A DNA stretch of 64,000 nucleotides from assembly GCA_019722365.1 (NCBI GenBank), contig JADFUC010001351.1, positions 682,001-746,000 of the forward strand, read 5' to 3'. The notes beneath the pieces were generated by a model. That model worked only from the letters and a program-made list of their open reading frames with translations. It was not told where the DNA came from and searched no databases. Below are positions 13,080-25,270 of this stretch, one piece after another. This DNA is from Lithospermum erythrorhizon. Taxonomy: Eukaryota; Streptophyta; Magnoliopsida; Boraginales; Boraginaceae. A program made the translations under genes and the position numbers. Within the stretch, counting starts at the first letter, position 1. Every line of letters starts with the position of its first letter.

Positions 13080-13330
13080 ACTGCTTTACAACCACTGCCG
13101 CCTCATCACCTTCATCGCAATAATATACCTAAATTACTTGTCATTCTACTTTCTCCCGCCTACATGCTGACGCCGCGCCCAGCCAACTCCATGCTGACCC
13201 CTACTCGTAACCCCACTCCTTTACCCATATCACCATCATCAACGCCCATCACCTATGTCTACGTAACCATGACCATCGTCATCACCATCACGTCATATCA
13301 CAAAAATCTAATGAACACCAATTACTTCAT
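13080..13330. repeat. C-rich, strand-skewed low-complexity block
   Basis: A pyrimidine-biased stretch with many CCC, CACC and ATCACCATC words. Similar blocks occur at 39010-39080 and 45330-45535, and with opposite skew at 53740-53900, suggesting pieces of a repeat family. Confidence 0.4.
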
Positions 13331-14225
13331 CTCATTGCTATCCTTCAAATCAAATTAATTGGTCAAATGAAAAAAAAAATTAAACCTTTATGGCTCATCA
13401 GGAGATGGGCTAATCAGCAATGACTTCTCTGGTTAGCAGGCCTATACTGATTTTTCTTTGTCCGTTAACTAATTTACAACATCCTTGATCATTATATTTT
13501 ATTTCAATTCATCTCAATAAATAAAACAGACATCAGCACATAATATACAACTCAATTATCTACAAGGCCACACTTGAGTTATTTTTAAGATTTACCTCTA
13601 TCTTATTGATCATTTTTAATATTCCGTAAGTTAATAACTCAACATGTGTTATTTTTACATTTTACAACATTATCTGATTTAACTCCTTGTACGAAAAAGA
13701 AAAGAGTTTTGTTAGATCTCGATATCAAGTGAAAAACTTTATTGAAACACTATTATGAATACGACACATAATAAATCACTTCCCTCTTCAACAGAAGGGA
13801 AAGAAGAATTGGTGGGTCAATGCTTTGGGTAAGCTTCATTTTTCCCCCTCATCCTACCAATATATGAGCTACAACTACTCATCCCTAAGTCGACTGTTAA
13901 TTGATCAAATTTCAGATTTGTTCCTTTGATGTGTTCTTCATTAGTGTTATTATTAGATTAATTACGTGTGAATGACCAAGCGAAAGTTACAACTATTTCA
14001 TGTTTTTTTTTTTAAATATAAATTATACTCTTTTAATTTCTTAGTGTGAGCATAGTTCATTTCTAATTAAGAATTTAATCAGAGCTTGACAATTAAAAGG
14101 TAAATTATGCATCTACTTTTGATTTTCACTAGATTGTAAAAATGTTTAATTGTAAATAGGATATTAACTCTATGAATTGATAGATATAACTTGTAGAAAT
14201 AATCCCTCAGAATTTGAACATTGAA

Positions 14226-15104
14226 ATGGAACTTGAGAAAGGTGTCCAGAGATGGGTAGTTAACATAGCCAGATGGGACCCATCTCCCGACTACTTCGCC
14301 TTCCTCGTGTCTGTTCTTCCCTGCCATCACCACCATTCAATCACCCGATACTTGAAAATGGAAGACCGAAAACGCGCACTTGTGAGTAGATTGTTGCAGT
14401 ATGCATTGGTGCATCAAGTGTGCGGACTCCCATATAGTCGAATAACTATAGAGCGTACTGATGAGGGCAAACCATATTTGCTCGAATATGATGATGCAAT
14501 GCTAGGACTTCCCAATTTGAACTTCAGTGTGTCGCACCATGGTGATTACGTTGCTATAGCTTCTGAACCAGTGTGCATTGTGGGGTTGGATATTGTAACT
14601 CATATCGTTCCTGGGGAAGAAAAGGCGGAAGAGTTTATTAAGAACTTCGAGTCATACTTCTCACATTTCGAGTGGTCCCAAATCACCAGTGTTGCCTCTT
14701 GTAACGAGATGTTAAGGGAGTTCTTCAGATACTGGTGCTTGAAGGAATCATTTGTCAAGGCTATTGGTACTGGAGTAGGGTACAGATTGGACAATGTAGA
14801 ATTCCATCACGAGGTGTGGGAGAACATATCTGTCAACGTCGATGGACAAGAATTGAAAGATTGGAAATTCCGTCTTATTGAGCTGGACAACGTTCACACG
14901 ATGGCTGTTGCGAGGGGCCATCCACGGATGGCCAGTGCAAATTACAAGAGAACTCTGAAGAAGATTGAATTTGTCGAGGAGGTGTATCGCCATGCACTTC
15001 ATCTGCCTGATCCGAATTTCAATTTACGAACAGTGGAAGACCTCTTGCTATGCTTGGAAATAACACAGGTAAGTGGTTCAATGGAAAACCATAACACCTT
15101 TTGA
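14226..15104 (+). CDS. 4'-phosphopantetheinyl transferase (Sfp/AASDHPPT type)
   Basis: Transfers the phosphopantetheine arm of CoA to a carrier-protein serine, for example on acyl carrier protein. Numbered from the ATG at 14226, family motifs are: FSVSHHGDYVAIA at 100-112 (CoA-contacting region), GLDIV at 120-124 with D122 as metal ligand, and W170-C-L-K-E-S-F-V-K178 followed by AIGTG, the WxxKEAxxK signature with E174 as second ligand. Length (292) fits plant enzymes. An ATG-initiated start is preferred over the upstream TTG of the same frame. Codon GTA at 15069 follows CAG and reads CAG|GTAAGT, a consensus donor in phase 0, so the last exon may be elsewhere and the final 11-12 residues (VSGSMENHNTF) may be intron read-through. 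No clear next exon was found before the transposon. Family call is secure; the 3' end is not. Confidence 0.85.
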   Translation: MELEKGVQRWVVNIARWDPSPDYFAFLVSVLPCHHHHSITRYLKMEDRKRALVSRLLQYALVHQVCGLPYSRITIERTDEGKPYLLEYDDAMLGLPNLNFSVSHHGDYVAIASEPVCIVGLDIVTHIVPGEEKAEEFIKNFESYFSHFEWSQITSVASCNEMLREFFRYWCLKESFVKAIGTGVGYRLDNVEFHHEVWENISVNVDGQELKDWKFRLIELDNVHTMAVARGHPRMASANYKRTLKKIEFVEEVYRHALHLPDPNFNLRTVEDLLLCLEITQVSGSMENHNTF

Positions 15105-15730
15105 AGATGTTGAGTACCACTCTATTAGGCACTGTGTATGGGAGCAAAGTCCACTCCATCTCTTAGGGGTCTATAACAAACATAAAATAACATATTACAT
15201 TTTGCTTGGTGAATATCATTATTACATTTAATCACACTTAGGCCTTGTACACGAATATGGATTTTAGACCCATCGTCTATGGGGCTTTTCTTTATACAGA
15301 AAATGTTTGAAATAACCGGCGCAAAAAGATGCTACTGTATTCTGCGTATCGTAACGAGGTAAATCGTGATATCACGAGATGCTGGCCCGTCGGTGTATCG
15401 ATAGTTACCGATAAGCCAAATTAAATACGAGGTTCTTTCACCAGGAGAAGTCGAACCCTTTACGGAGGATACCAAAGATCTGCAATGACACTATCAATTT
15501 CTTTTTCTGGGTTGTTTAAGTCAGGAGGCGACTTTCTTCCTAGTGCCACAAAATAACACTCATCTCATATTTTATCAGAACATTCATTGGCTACCATGCA
15601 ATAAGTGGCATTGAGTGGTCAAACCTGACCCACTGATCGTGCCTGGATCAATGACTAAACCACAAACAAGAAATATGCTAAATTTTACATTTTTTTTGCT
15701 ACATAAGATTACATCCACAAGCTACGTGGG
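15105..15730. other. Spacer downstream of the phosphopantetheinyl transferase
   Basis: Contains the transferase 3' region. A possible acceptor at about 15300 (TTTATACAG) opens only a short frame ending within 70 bases, so no final exon is called. Confidence 0.4.
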
Positions 15731-16080
15731 GTTCTGGGGTTGAGATAGCTTGTCCATTTGGAGTTGAAAAAAATTCAACCGTTGAAAATGGGAAATTGGG
15801 GTATAGTTGGGTGTTGAAAAAAATTCAACCCAAAAGATGATAAATTGATGTGTTGAGTTGTGATTGGTTGAGGAGATTTTTTATTTATCTTTAATAATTT
15901 AGATAGAATTATCACATAATTTTTTTTTTAAATATACCAAAATTTCATGAAATTTTTTCTCTATAAATAAGAGAGGGTTTAGTTCATTTGGATATAGAAA
16001 AAATTACATTTTTAATACAAGAAACTATTTTATCCTCGAAACAATCTAGTTTAATTTTTTCAATCATTTTTCATTGTGTA

Positions 16081-17215
16081 ATGGATCCAAACAATTATTC
16101 GGTCAATAACCAAAATCCCAACAATTATCCATTTAACAATCAAGGTTCCAACAGTATCTATTAGAACAACCCAATCCCCAGCAACATATTCTCAAAATTT
16201 ATCAAATTTTTAGGTTTGCACTAATTTTGGTATGCTACAAGTATGTCAAATTACCCTTGTAATCTGGATCAATGATGCATTATGAGCAAACGCCATCCCA
16301 AACCTCGTTATCTAATACTCCTTTCAAACCAAAATACAAGTGTTGAAAACATTGAAATTCACAATTTTTCAACTGATGTAAGCTTGGAAATATGAGTGGT
16401 GCTAATACTGATACTCCACAACTGATGAGGAAATTAGACCTACTAAAAAGAAAAATTCGAAATGGACCATTGAACAAAATCTGGTGCTTCTTAGTGGATG
16501 GATTAAATATGGAACTAAATTTCTTAGTTGGAAGAAACAGAGAAAGGAGATACATTTTGGAAAATTGTTGAATGTTGCAATACACGTTGCTTTCGTTTGA
16601 TTCTCAAGGGATCATGTTGCGGCATAAAAATCACTATAAATACATTAACCTTAAATTGGGTAGATGGAAGGGAGCGTATGAAGGCGTATGAAATAAAGTG
16701 GGTGGTCGGGAGAGCGATGTATTGCAAAGAGGCTATAATGCGAGAGAGGAATGGAAATGGTAGTTTCAATTTACTAGAAGAATGGGAGAAGGTTCGTGAT
16801 CAACCACGATATATGTCTCAAGTTGGTGGAAATACTGGATCTGACAGTAGTGGATCTAAGAGGGCTCGTGAGGGTGATGCAGGAGACTCAAATTCTGTTG
16901 GTTCCATTTCTCGCCCAATGGGAAGGGATGCAAGTAAAAAAAAAGGAAAAGGACAAGTTACGGAAAGGGGAAAAGCTGACTTTAAGCGTTGTCCACCATG
17001 AACATTGGGATGAGTATAAATATTTCAAGGAACAAGAATTTGAAAGATTAGACAAAATAGTTTTAGCCACCTATTGTGAGGAGGCGCAAAAAGCGCACAA
17101 AAAAGGCAACAAAAGCCCAGAGAACTCACGGAGAATTAAGTTGGAAGCCGGTTAAATGCAGAAAAAATAAAAATGTTTATGAAGTTAAGGGTGCAAGGGA
17201 ACATTTGGATGACTA
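16081..17215 (+). pseudogene. PIF/Harbinger ORF1 remnant (Myb/NAM-associated, 'glutathione S-transferase T3-like' type)
   Basis: ATG at 16081 opens MDPNNYSVNNQNPNNYPFNN, the Asn-rich start typical of these proteins, but a TAG stops it after about 27 codons. Downstream, broken frames keep family segments: EETEKGDTFWKIVECCNTR (about 16528-16585), RDQPRYMSQVGGNTGSDSSG and then SRPMGRDASKKKGKGQ (16790-16963), and in another frame WDEYKYFKEQEFERLDKIV (17010-17066). Order and spacing match the intact family protein, whose Myb-like trihelix binds the transposon ends. At least three frame changes and several stops make it nonfunctional. Confidence 0.75.
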
Positions 17216-17904
17216 AACAATGACTCTTACAGAAATGTTGAAGATGGGTGTCGGGGACGCCTAAAAAATATGTGTTAAGTTTATTATGTTTGATCTAGTA
17301 TTGTTGTATTAGAATAATTAACGTTGAAGTTGTTACGTTTTATGTATTATCAATGTTTGGTATGTATCCGTTATTATGTCGGTTATTTATATATCCGTTA
17401 ATATGTCCGTGTTATCGCCATTAATATATACATTATGCATTAAATAATAAACCGCAGGTATCTGCGTATTGTGAAATAATGGGTAGGAGCTTTTACATGT
17501 GAAAAGCTTTACCATAATACATTCAATGACCATATCTTCTTTTGAGATATAAATTGGAACAACTCCCATGTGGTGAAATCCTCTTGACCGGACCCCGATG
17601 TGAAATGTCAATGGCTTCTTCCCGATGTTCGTACTCTCGGCATAAATATCATAGCGACTCACTCATTTCATGCTCTGGCATCTCAATATTGATTAACATA
17701 TTAATAAAAGCACTTTCAATTTTCAATATGAATCACTTTTTAGTTTTAAGTGCTTAAGGAAACCTATAAAAAGCGATTTCAAATGGAAGATGGATTATTT
17801 ATAAACCCCCTCTTAGAGAGCATTATAAGAAAATATTCAGAGCCGAAACACAAAGTTCAAACATCAAAACAAACGTAGTAAAGAAATATGTTTGCATAGA
17901 GATC

Positions 17905-19010
17905 ATCCAGCGAACCGAGAGGAGGTTAATAGGCGATTATTTTTCAGGGCGTCCCATATGATATGTTCCAACGTAGATTTCGGATGTAGAAACACGTTTT
18001 CTACGCATTGTTAGACTTTCGAAATAATGACAACTATTTCAAACAAAGATTTGATCTTTCATAAGGAAGAGAACTTATCTTAGAACAGAGTGTACCACGG
18101 CCCATGCGTATGTGCCTATGGTTTGTCGGTAGATGCGGTTGATGAAGGAATATATTAATATAGGAGGTACAAGCTGCACTAGAATGCTTACTTAGATTTT
18201 TTTGTAAAGGGATCATACAATTGTATGAGCAGTTTATCTGGAAACACCCATGTGATGACTACGAGGATACCGAAATTAAGTAGAATCAAGGGGCTTTCTG
18301 ACATAATCGGAGTATTGATTGCATGATGAAAAAATTGTCCTCTGTTTGGGAAGACAATGATTCACTAGAGGGGGATAGAACAAGGTTATTCTTGAGCGGT
18401 TATATCATGATTTATGGTTGGCATGCATTTTTTGGATGTCTGCATTACATAATGATATGATGTCAGCGATCGGCTGCGTTTTGATGGCGTTGAACAAAGG
18501 AAACTTCTCGAGTTAACTTATACATAAAAATGGACATTCTCTGATATGATTATTTATCTTTGAGATAACCTCACGCCGTACGATATCACATCCGTCGATT
18601 AGACTTACATTACCGAACAAGATAGGATTATTGGTGAAATATCAAGAGGCTTGTCGGAAGGGCGTGAAGCAGCGTTTAGATATTCTGACTTCATTTCAAA
18701 TCATTCGTGAACCATTTCGAGATGTGGGTCCATAGAGTGATTTGGCTATCATCGTAGGGGACATGTGTATCACCAATACATAATATGATTGTTAATGAGC
18801 AGTGCATATGCACAAAAATTGAACTTGGAATAGATAAATGGAATCTGAGTGGATCAAACACAACCACGATAATTCTCAAGCGAGAGTGTTACTGCATTTC
18901 AAAGAAATTATGATTGCTAGATGCAGATTGCGTGATACAGTGCACATCCTGGTGAAGGCCGATCTTGTTGTTGAGCATATATAATAAGGATAAAATTCGA
19001 GGTATGTTTT
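17905..19010 (+). pseudogene. PIF/Harbinger transposase remnant (DDE_Tnp_4 family)
   Basis: Fragments in order along the plus strand: RRFRM near 17975 (family RRFRMRKHVFLRIV), KCTAAIRM-like wording near 18085-18110, GLSDIIGVLIAC near 18291 matching the usual GxxGSIDCMHW region, KNCPSVW-like near 18335, DLWLACIFWMSALHNDMMS near 18408-18465 (family DLWIWHAFFGxxGSxNDINVL), FQIIREPFRD near 18695, and HNMIVNEQ near 18778. The first catalytic aspartate of the SID motif appears replaced. Dense stop codons and frameshifts show a dead copy. The family call rests on order and wording of these blocks. Confidence 0.68.
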
Positions 19011-19664
19011 GTGATTAGAGAGGGAGTTACAAGTTTAATGTGTGATTTAAGAAGAGTTTGTTTATCGTGAGGTAGAATATAGTTTTATTGTATGTTTACA
19101 TGATTGTGTTTCATTAGTTGTTAATTGTACTTAACTTATTGTACTACGATCGTTAGTTCATCTTATGTTAGGTTTACTAATAAAATGCTTCATTTTCATA
19201 TTTATTTAGATTAAACATATATTACACAAAAAATCAAAATACTTAAAAAAAATGTTATACAATTTTAAAATTATATCAATAATAATAGTTACTACAAAAT
19301 CATAATAATAAAGTATATAAATAATGAATATGTGATAAATGATGTGGGATATATGTTGAGGAGTTGGAAGAGAGATAATTTAATTTAAACTAAACCATTA
19401 TAGGAGTGATAGTTGAGCATGGTTGAATTATTATTATGTGGAAGAGAAAATGGTGTGAAATAATGAAAAATTAGGAGTTTAATACCCAAACCATTGTTGA
19501 TAGTATAATATGCCACTATTTACTCACTCGAAAACAGTTGTCCCAAAATGGTGTCAGATGATGCCACAGTTCATCAGTATATTCCTGAGTCCATGCCAAC
19601 TTCACATATACAACAAAATGGTTTGCATTTCTCCACTTGAAAAAAGAATTTAGCATGCCTCAAG

Positions 19665-22389
19665 TCAACTTTTCTGGGCTATAGGGATATGTCTTGTATT
19701 TGGACGAACTCCCATCTTGTTCAAATGTTCTTCTGCTGCAATTATGTCATCCGATTTTAACGATTCGACAATTCTCACTCCTGAAGAAGTTCCTCTTTGT
19801 GAGGAATCTTGTAATACTTGCTGCAAGATTTCCACAACTTGGTTCATAGTAGGCCTGTTGTTTGCATTCTTGCTCAAACAGCTATCGGCCAAACTCGCTA
19901 TCCTCCGGGCAGCTGTCGGAGAATACTGGTTTCGTATTCTTGGATCAATGATCACGCTGAAGTTCCTTCCATCAGGAGGGAATTGCTTAACCCAATCTAA
20001 CAGCTTCCGCTCCATCGCTGGCAGGTTTCTTTCGATGGTTCTCCTGCCTGTGATAAGTTCATAAAGCACCACCCCGAAACTATATACATCGCTCTTCGTT
20101 GATAGATGGCCAGTCTCGACATATTCAGGGGCTGCATAGCCGTATGTCCCCACAGGCTGAAGAGAAGTTTGGCTTAGAAAGATCCCACAGATAAAGTATG
20201 CAGCATGATGAGATAACTATATTTTAATGAGCTTTTAAGATATTGGTTCAAATGGAGTGTTGCCTATCAAGAAGCACAAACAAAATTCACTACTTGTTTG
20301 CCTGCAAACAACTATTTTTAAAACCATGTCTAATATAATCGAGATCTATTCATGTATTATTATACAAAAAATAAAAAAACAGTTACACTCAAAAACATTA
20401 TTCATAATCCACTTACTGCAGTTGAAACGTGGGAGAGGTTCCCTTCAGGCCCTTCTCTTGCAAGTCCAAAGTCTGAAAGCTTCGGATTGAAGTCCTTGTC
20501 CAAAAGCACATTTGAAGATTTAAAATCTCGATATATGACCTGCACGTTTCCCCGGGACAAGCAGTTAGAGGTTTCTCCAGAGTTGCCAAGACCATGAGAA
20601 ATATGTGCCTTTTGTGTACAATGAACTGCATATGCTACAAAGGAAATGTGCTAAGACCATGAGAAATATGTGCCTTTTGTGTACAATGAACTGCAAGAAA
20701 ATATTATACTTTCTACATAAGCATATTTTGCAATAATCCTGATAATATATTCAAGTGCTTTTGGTTTTGCAAGACATGAGACCATGCAACTACACTGTCA
20801 CCACAGGACTAAAAATGAACTACAATTATATCTGTTGAAAGTTCCATATACTCATCAATTAGGGGGACACGGAGAGCAACTGAGATTACACGCAAGTACT
20901 AGCTGAATGAGCATAGTGGCCCCAATGCCAGAATTTGTAGCATTATATACTCAACGAACAACAAATAATACCTGAACTTCCAATCCCTCATGAAGGTACG
21001 CCATTCCCTGGGCGGCTCCAAGTATTATCTGTAGTCTACTTTTCCATGGAATGGTAGGCACCGCCCTGTTGAATAGGTGGTCCTCAAGGCTCTTATTTTG
21101 CATATACTCATAGACTAACAGGCGTTGGATTCCTCTTTCTTCATCTGCAGCGCAGTATCCTATCAGTTTTACAAGGTTGGGATGATCCAGAACTCCTAGA
21201 AATTGAACTTCTGCAACCCATTGTTTGTGTCCCTGCATTAATATGAACACAAGAGATGTCCATCGTGATACTTGAAACTAAAACGCCAGCCATATAGCAC
21301 AGTGTTCAGTTGAGATTATATTGTAAAACTAGGGCAGGAAGTTTAATTTCATGAAGTAAGATAGACTAAGATGAACACTTCAAACATGAAAATGTTAACA
21401 GATGGCAAAGCGGCTTATATAGGCCATTTGCCTTTGCTCTAGCGGCTACCTTAGATGAAACAATAAATTGAATCCATGACTACGTGCGTTACATAACATA
21501 TTTGCTACATCGGGATACTTAGCATTAGTTTTCTTGATAACCTGTTTAATCATGGATTGGTAACAACTATTTCAAATTCAGCGAGAGATGGCTTATGTCC
21601 TCATAAAACTCAATTGATAAATAACAGAATTCCATATATCAGGTTCCCGGATGTATCTGAGCATGGCTAGGAACTCTCCAGGAAAAAAATGGCCCCTTCC
21701 CCCCTTCTAAACTAAATTTAATGTATGATCTACATGAATGAAAAATTCATATTCATCTCTCCAGAATAAACATATACTACATGAAAAATGGCCCCTTCCC
21801 CCCTTCTAAACTATATTATACTTCTCAATTTCATATTGTTGATTCTTTGCCAATTCAGTTGCCATGATAAAAAAATTAATATATATTACATTTAATCTCA
21901 ATTTTCATCATATAATAAAATTTTGGTCATCTTCAAACATAAGGACGACCCCCTTACATCCCGCTTAGGCATTGGACACGTTGACGTTGATGTAGATCAC
22001 TTATAGTCAAAATGTCAAAAAATGGCCTTAAATGAATATACCTGTAAACCTTGAGTGTTGAGTTTCTTTATGGCAACTTTCACAGGATCTCCATGTCCAT
22101 CCAGAGGTCTTATTCTACCTTTATACACACTCCCAAATCCACCTTCACCAATCTTCAACAATCTGCTGAAATTATTAGTTGCTTCTTTTAGCTCTGAGGG
22201 AGAAAACACTCTCAAATTATGATGCTTCTCTCTATACATTTCTGGTATGCTTTTTGAAGAAGATATTGAACCTGCAGACCTAGTTCCACGTTTAGCTCCT
22301 GAAGTTTGATGGTTTCTCCTTTCAGGAGCTGATCTTACATCCCTCTTGGACTTAAATTTATTCTTAAATATGGCAAAACACTTCATCAT
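19665..22389 (-). CDS. Receptor-like cytoplasmic kinase, RLCK class VII (PBL/PCRK-like), 407 aa
   Basis: Serine/threonine kinase of the group that relays signals from immune and developmental receptor kinases at the plasma membrane. Exons on the minus strand: 22389-22042, 21232-20972, 20539-20417, 20156-19665, all phase 0, giving 407 residues. The N terminus [15 protein letters not shown] matches the MKCF start of the PBL19/PCRK1-type subgroup; it lacks Gly2, so membrane attachment would rely on Cys4 or basic residues. Kinase features: [11 protein letters not shown] at 81-91, VAIKKL with Lys108, YRDFKSSN with Asp208, DFG at 226-228, and [15 protein letters not shown] around 242-256 with APE at 253-255. 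All catalytic residues are present. The C-terminal tail after the kinase fold is Ser- and charge-rich. Exact subfamily member is not resolved. Confidence 0.93.
20588..20695. repeat. Direct duplication of 43 bp in kinase intron 2
   Basis: The 43-bp word starting AAGACCATGAGAAATATG occurs at 20588-20630 and again, apparently identical, at 20653-20695, a 65-bp period. It lies in the intron between the second and third coding exons. Confidence 0.85.
21683..21820. repeat. Repeated GGCCCCTTCCCCCC motif in kinase intron 1
   Basis: AAAAATGGCCCCTTCCCC with following CCTTCTAAACTA occurs near 21686-21715 and 21784-21812, about 98 bp apart. Remnant of a local duplication in the first intron. Confidence 0.7.
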
Positions 22390-24740
22390 TTTGCTAAATA
22401 TAGTCTGTGGTCGAACTAGGATTGTTATGTTTAAGGGTGACGAAAAAATTGAAACAAGAAAAATATAAAAAATTTAGAGGACGAGTGAAATATTTTGATT
22501 AAAAGTGAACACAAAAATGAATTTTTCAATAATAAAAATTTATTTTAAAAAAAATTAGGAGCGACTGCTTCTCTATGCCACCCCTAGTTCCACCACTACT
22601 AATACTGTTCTTGATTCTTCTGAAGACTTCAGTAATCGTAAAAACTCATTTGACAAACCATTTTGCATGATCAGACCTTGTATATGAATAATTTATTGAA
22701 ACAGAGGAAACACAGAAAGTGTTCAAGAAAACAGAATTTGAAGATTTAGGCAAAAAAGGTGAAAAAAACTCAGGTGGGGACTATAAAATCCAAGAAAAGA
22801 TAGAGACAAATGGACAAACTTCTGAAACAAACAAAAGATGTAAGATATCTTAGTTGGGAATAAAAAACTGTAGACGTTTGAATGGAAAGATATGAATGTG
22901 AATGGAGAAGGATTCTAAGACAAGTCATCATAGGACAACCTTGGAGACTTGAAGACCCTTTCATATTAACGTATGTGAAAGGGAAGGAAACTACTTGGAT
23001 AGATAGGCATTAGGGGAAAATGCCAATGGAGTCGATAAAATCACAATCATATATGTTTGTACAAAAATATCGAGGAGGACTATAAGCACACCCAAACAGT
23101 GTTTAAAAGTTGGAAAATGACTATTTTATCCTGAAATGAAACATCCTCAAATACTATACTTACAAATAAAGGTACTAAAATAATCATTTCACCCAAAAAA
23201 GATTTACTGTTTGAAGTATGCTTATAGCACAAGTGAAAAATATCGATGTAATATTTAATACATTAATATATTTAATAACATGTCCCAATACCTCTAAACA
23301 AAGGTCATGTTTAAGTCAAGCAAATGATCGAATCATGAGCAACCTTACCTTTGTAATTACTGAAAGACTGTTTTTGAATTGATCCAAGATGAAATGTGTA
23401 AAGATCAATCAGATATTAGAAAATTAATTAATATAGTAGTTTAATTAATATGAGAATCTTATTAATTAATTAATTCATTTTTCAATGTGGAAGTATTGCA
23501 CCTTTTACAAATTACAAATAGTGAGTAATATCTATTACATCACAATAAATAAAACAACGTAGGTACCATAATGAGTCGATTTAATTCATACTTCAGACGC
23601 ACAAAGGAAGCCTTTACATTATTGTGCACTAATTTTATGTGTTACTCCTCGACAAAATTATGGTAAATGAAGTATTATGCCAATCAAAAGTAGTCAATGG
23701 TACGTTAGGGAAAATGCAAGATAATCTCTGTTCACCTGAGAGTTTAAGTTTATTACCATCTACTAATTACTTGAGTCAAGTACGAGTCCACTTGACAACT
23801 TTTGTTTGTTTTGCTAATTTGTCAATTTAGACTTAGCCGACATCAAATCCAGGGAGTAGTTGTTTACTGGGGAGATTAATAATAGATAAAACTTGGTTTC
23901 CTAATTTTTTTAGGACTTGGGAAGAATTGACTTAGGATCATACGAAGACTTCGATGGCGTTAGGACTTGGGAAGAATTGCAAAAGATATGATGCTCTTGT
24001 AAAGAATCGTGGACCAAATATAATTTAATGATCTTGACCATGTATCAGCCATGATCATCATAACAAAATCATATTTACATGTGAAAATATTCAATGTACA
24101 ACAAAATTCAGAAAAATTATATACGGTGCATGGTTGAATTAGGGATGGAAAGCAGGCAATTAGAATCGAATGTTATTAATTTGGGCACCTAGCAGTATTC
24201 GAACATTGACCGAATCCAATACTAAAATAAGTTAAATTCAATTCGATACTATTCTATCAATATTCGAATTAGAGTTAGATGTTGTCATATTTTATATTCA
24301 AGCTCGAAATCGAATTCTAATAATATACATATTTCAATATAAATAAATAAAATATCTATACAAATTCAAATATTCGGTTTGAATTCTAAATGAGTATATT
24401 CGAAAAATTTCGAATGTAATTATAAGACATTCGTATTAGCATTCGTTTACCATTCGAATGGCAAAATCGGATTCAAGTTCGATTCGTATTCGACAACATT
24501 CAAATTCATATTTCATACTCCCTCCGTTCCAATTTACTTGATTATGTAGCAAAATTTCTCATTTCATTTTTATTTGATTATATATGATTTCAATGCAACT
24601 TTATTACTATCTTTACACTTTTGTCCTTTAATAAAGTAATTTTTATTTTCCTCATTAATTAAAGTATTTTTTTTTTATAATGTGGTTTTTAGGAGGCATG
24701 TTAGTATACTCGATCTCTTAAGCTTAAAAAATACTTTTAC
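22390..24740. other. Intergenic: kinase promoter side and AT-rich spacer
   Basis: The region immediately right of 22389 should hold the kinase promoter and leader. A TTAATTAATTAATTAATTCA run lies near 23455-23475. From 24130 to 24510 the DNA is dense in ATTCGAA-like words. At 24519 CTCCCTCCGTTCC marks one end of a Stowaway-like MITE whose other end I did not find. No supported gene. Confidence 0.55.
23910..23979. repeat. 20-bp direct repeat, 50-bp period
   Basis: TTAGGACTTGGGAAGAATTG occurs at 23910-23929 and 23960-23979. Confidence 0.85.
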
Positions 24741-24749
24741 AATTGGAGT

Positions 24750-25270
24750 GAAGACTAGAATTTGGGTGATTGGCTGGGAGGATCGGGAGGAGTCGGGCAC
24801 TGGGTCCCGACCTCGGGAAAAAAGCGTGGGACCGGACTAGTTCGGGATTTGCAAGGTCGCGACCCTTACTCGATGCCGGTCACGGAAGGCCAGGATTTTG
24901 AGGCACTTGGCCCAATTTTTCTATTCGGTTTTAGGTTTTTGGAGCCTAGAATCTTTGTAGCCTATATATATGAGTGTTATGAGTCTTAACACATTGTGTG
25001 TTACACTTGCTCAAAATTGAAGATCGAAAATGAGAGAAAATCGTAAGGGGAATTGAGAGTTCATATGAGGAGGCTTGTAATTGGGGTTTCATATCACTGA
25101 GAAAGATCAATTGAGAGATCTTGTTTTTAAGTTTTAGTGTATTGGCACATAATTGCTAGATGGTAGAATAGGGTTCTTGGTCATGTAAGCAATTTTTAGG
25201 TGATTATTAGTGGATCTGCTTGACACCAACTGGATTAGCTGCACATTGAGAGTGAACTAGGGTAAATCTT
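24750..25270 (+). mobile_element. Possible LTR fragment
   Basis: A GC-rich island (24760-24900, including the palindrome GGTCGCGACC at 24855-24864) in AT-rich DNA, followed by CCTATATATATGAGTG at about 24960 and a leader-like stretch. GC-rich U3, TATA box and R/U5 order fits an LTR. No primer-binding site, second LTR or duplication was seen. Confidence 0.3.

Larger units (their letters stand above)
11393..14225. other. Intergenic spacer between the 56-aa gene and the phosphopantetheinyl transferase
   Basis: AT-rich, with a perfect 12-bp inverted repeat (12350-12413), a zone of CGACTCG/CGAGTC words around 12620-12780 and a C-rich block (about 13080-13330). The last few hundred bases should include the transferase promoter. 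No supported gene. Confidence 0.6.
15730..19520 (+). mobile_element. Decayed PIF/Harbinger DNA transposon
   Basis: A block about 3.8 kb long holding, in the same orientation, remnants of the two proteins of PIF/Harbinger elements: a Myb/NAM-like DNA-binding protein (about 16081-17215) and a DDE transposase (about 17905-19010). Candidate termini are near 15735-15800, where GTCCATTTGGAGTTGAAA occurs, and near 19480-19520, which reads ATGGTTTGGGTATTAAA on the other strand. They share a TTTGG core but I could not align a convincing TIR or a 3-bp duplication, so both edges are estimates. Many stops and frameshifts show the copy is inactive. Confidence 0.7.

Noticed and set aside
16528..17001. Independent 157-codon gene
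   Set aside because: It is the middle of the Harbinger Myb/NAM-like protein, broken on both sides.
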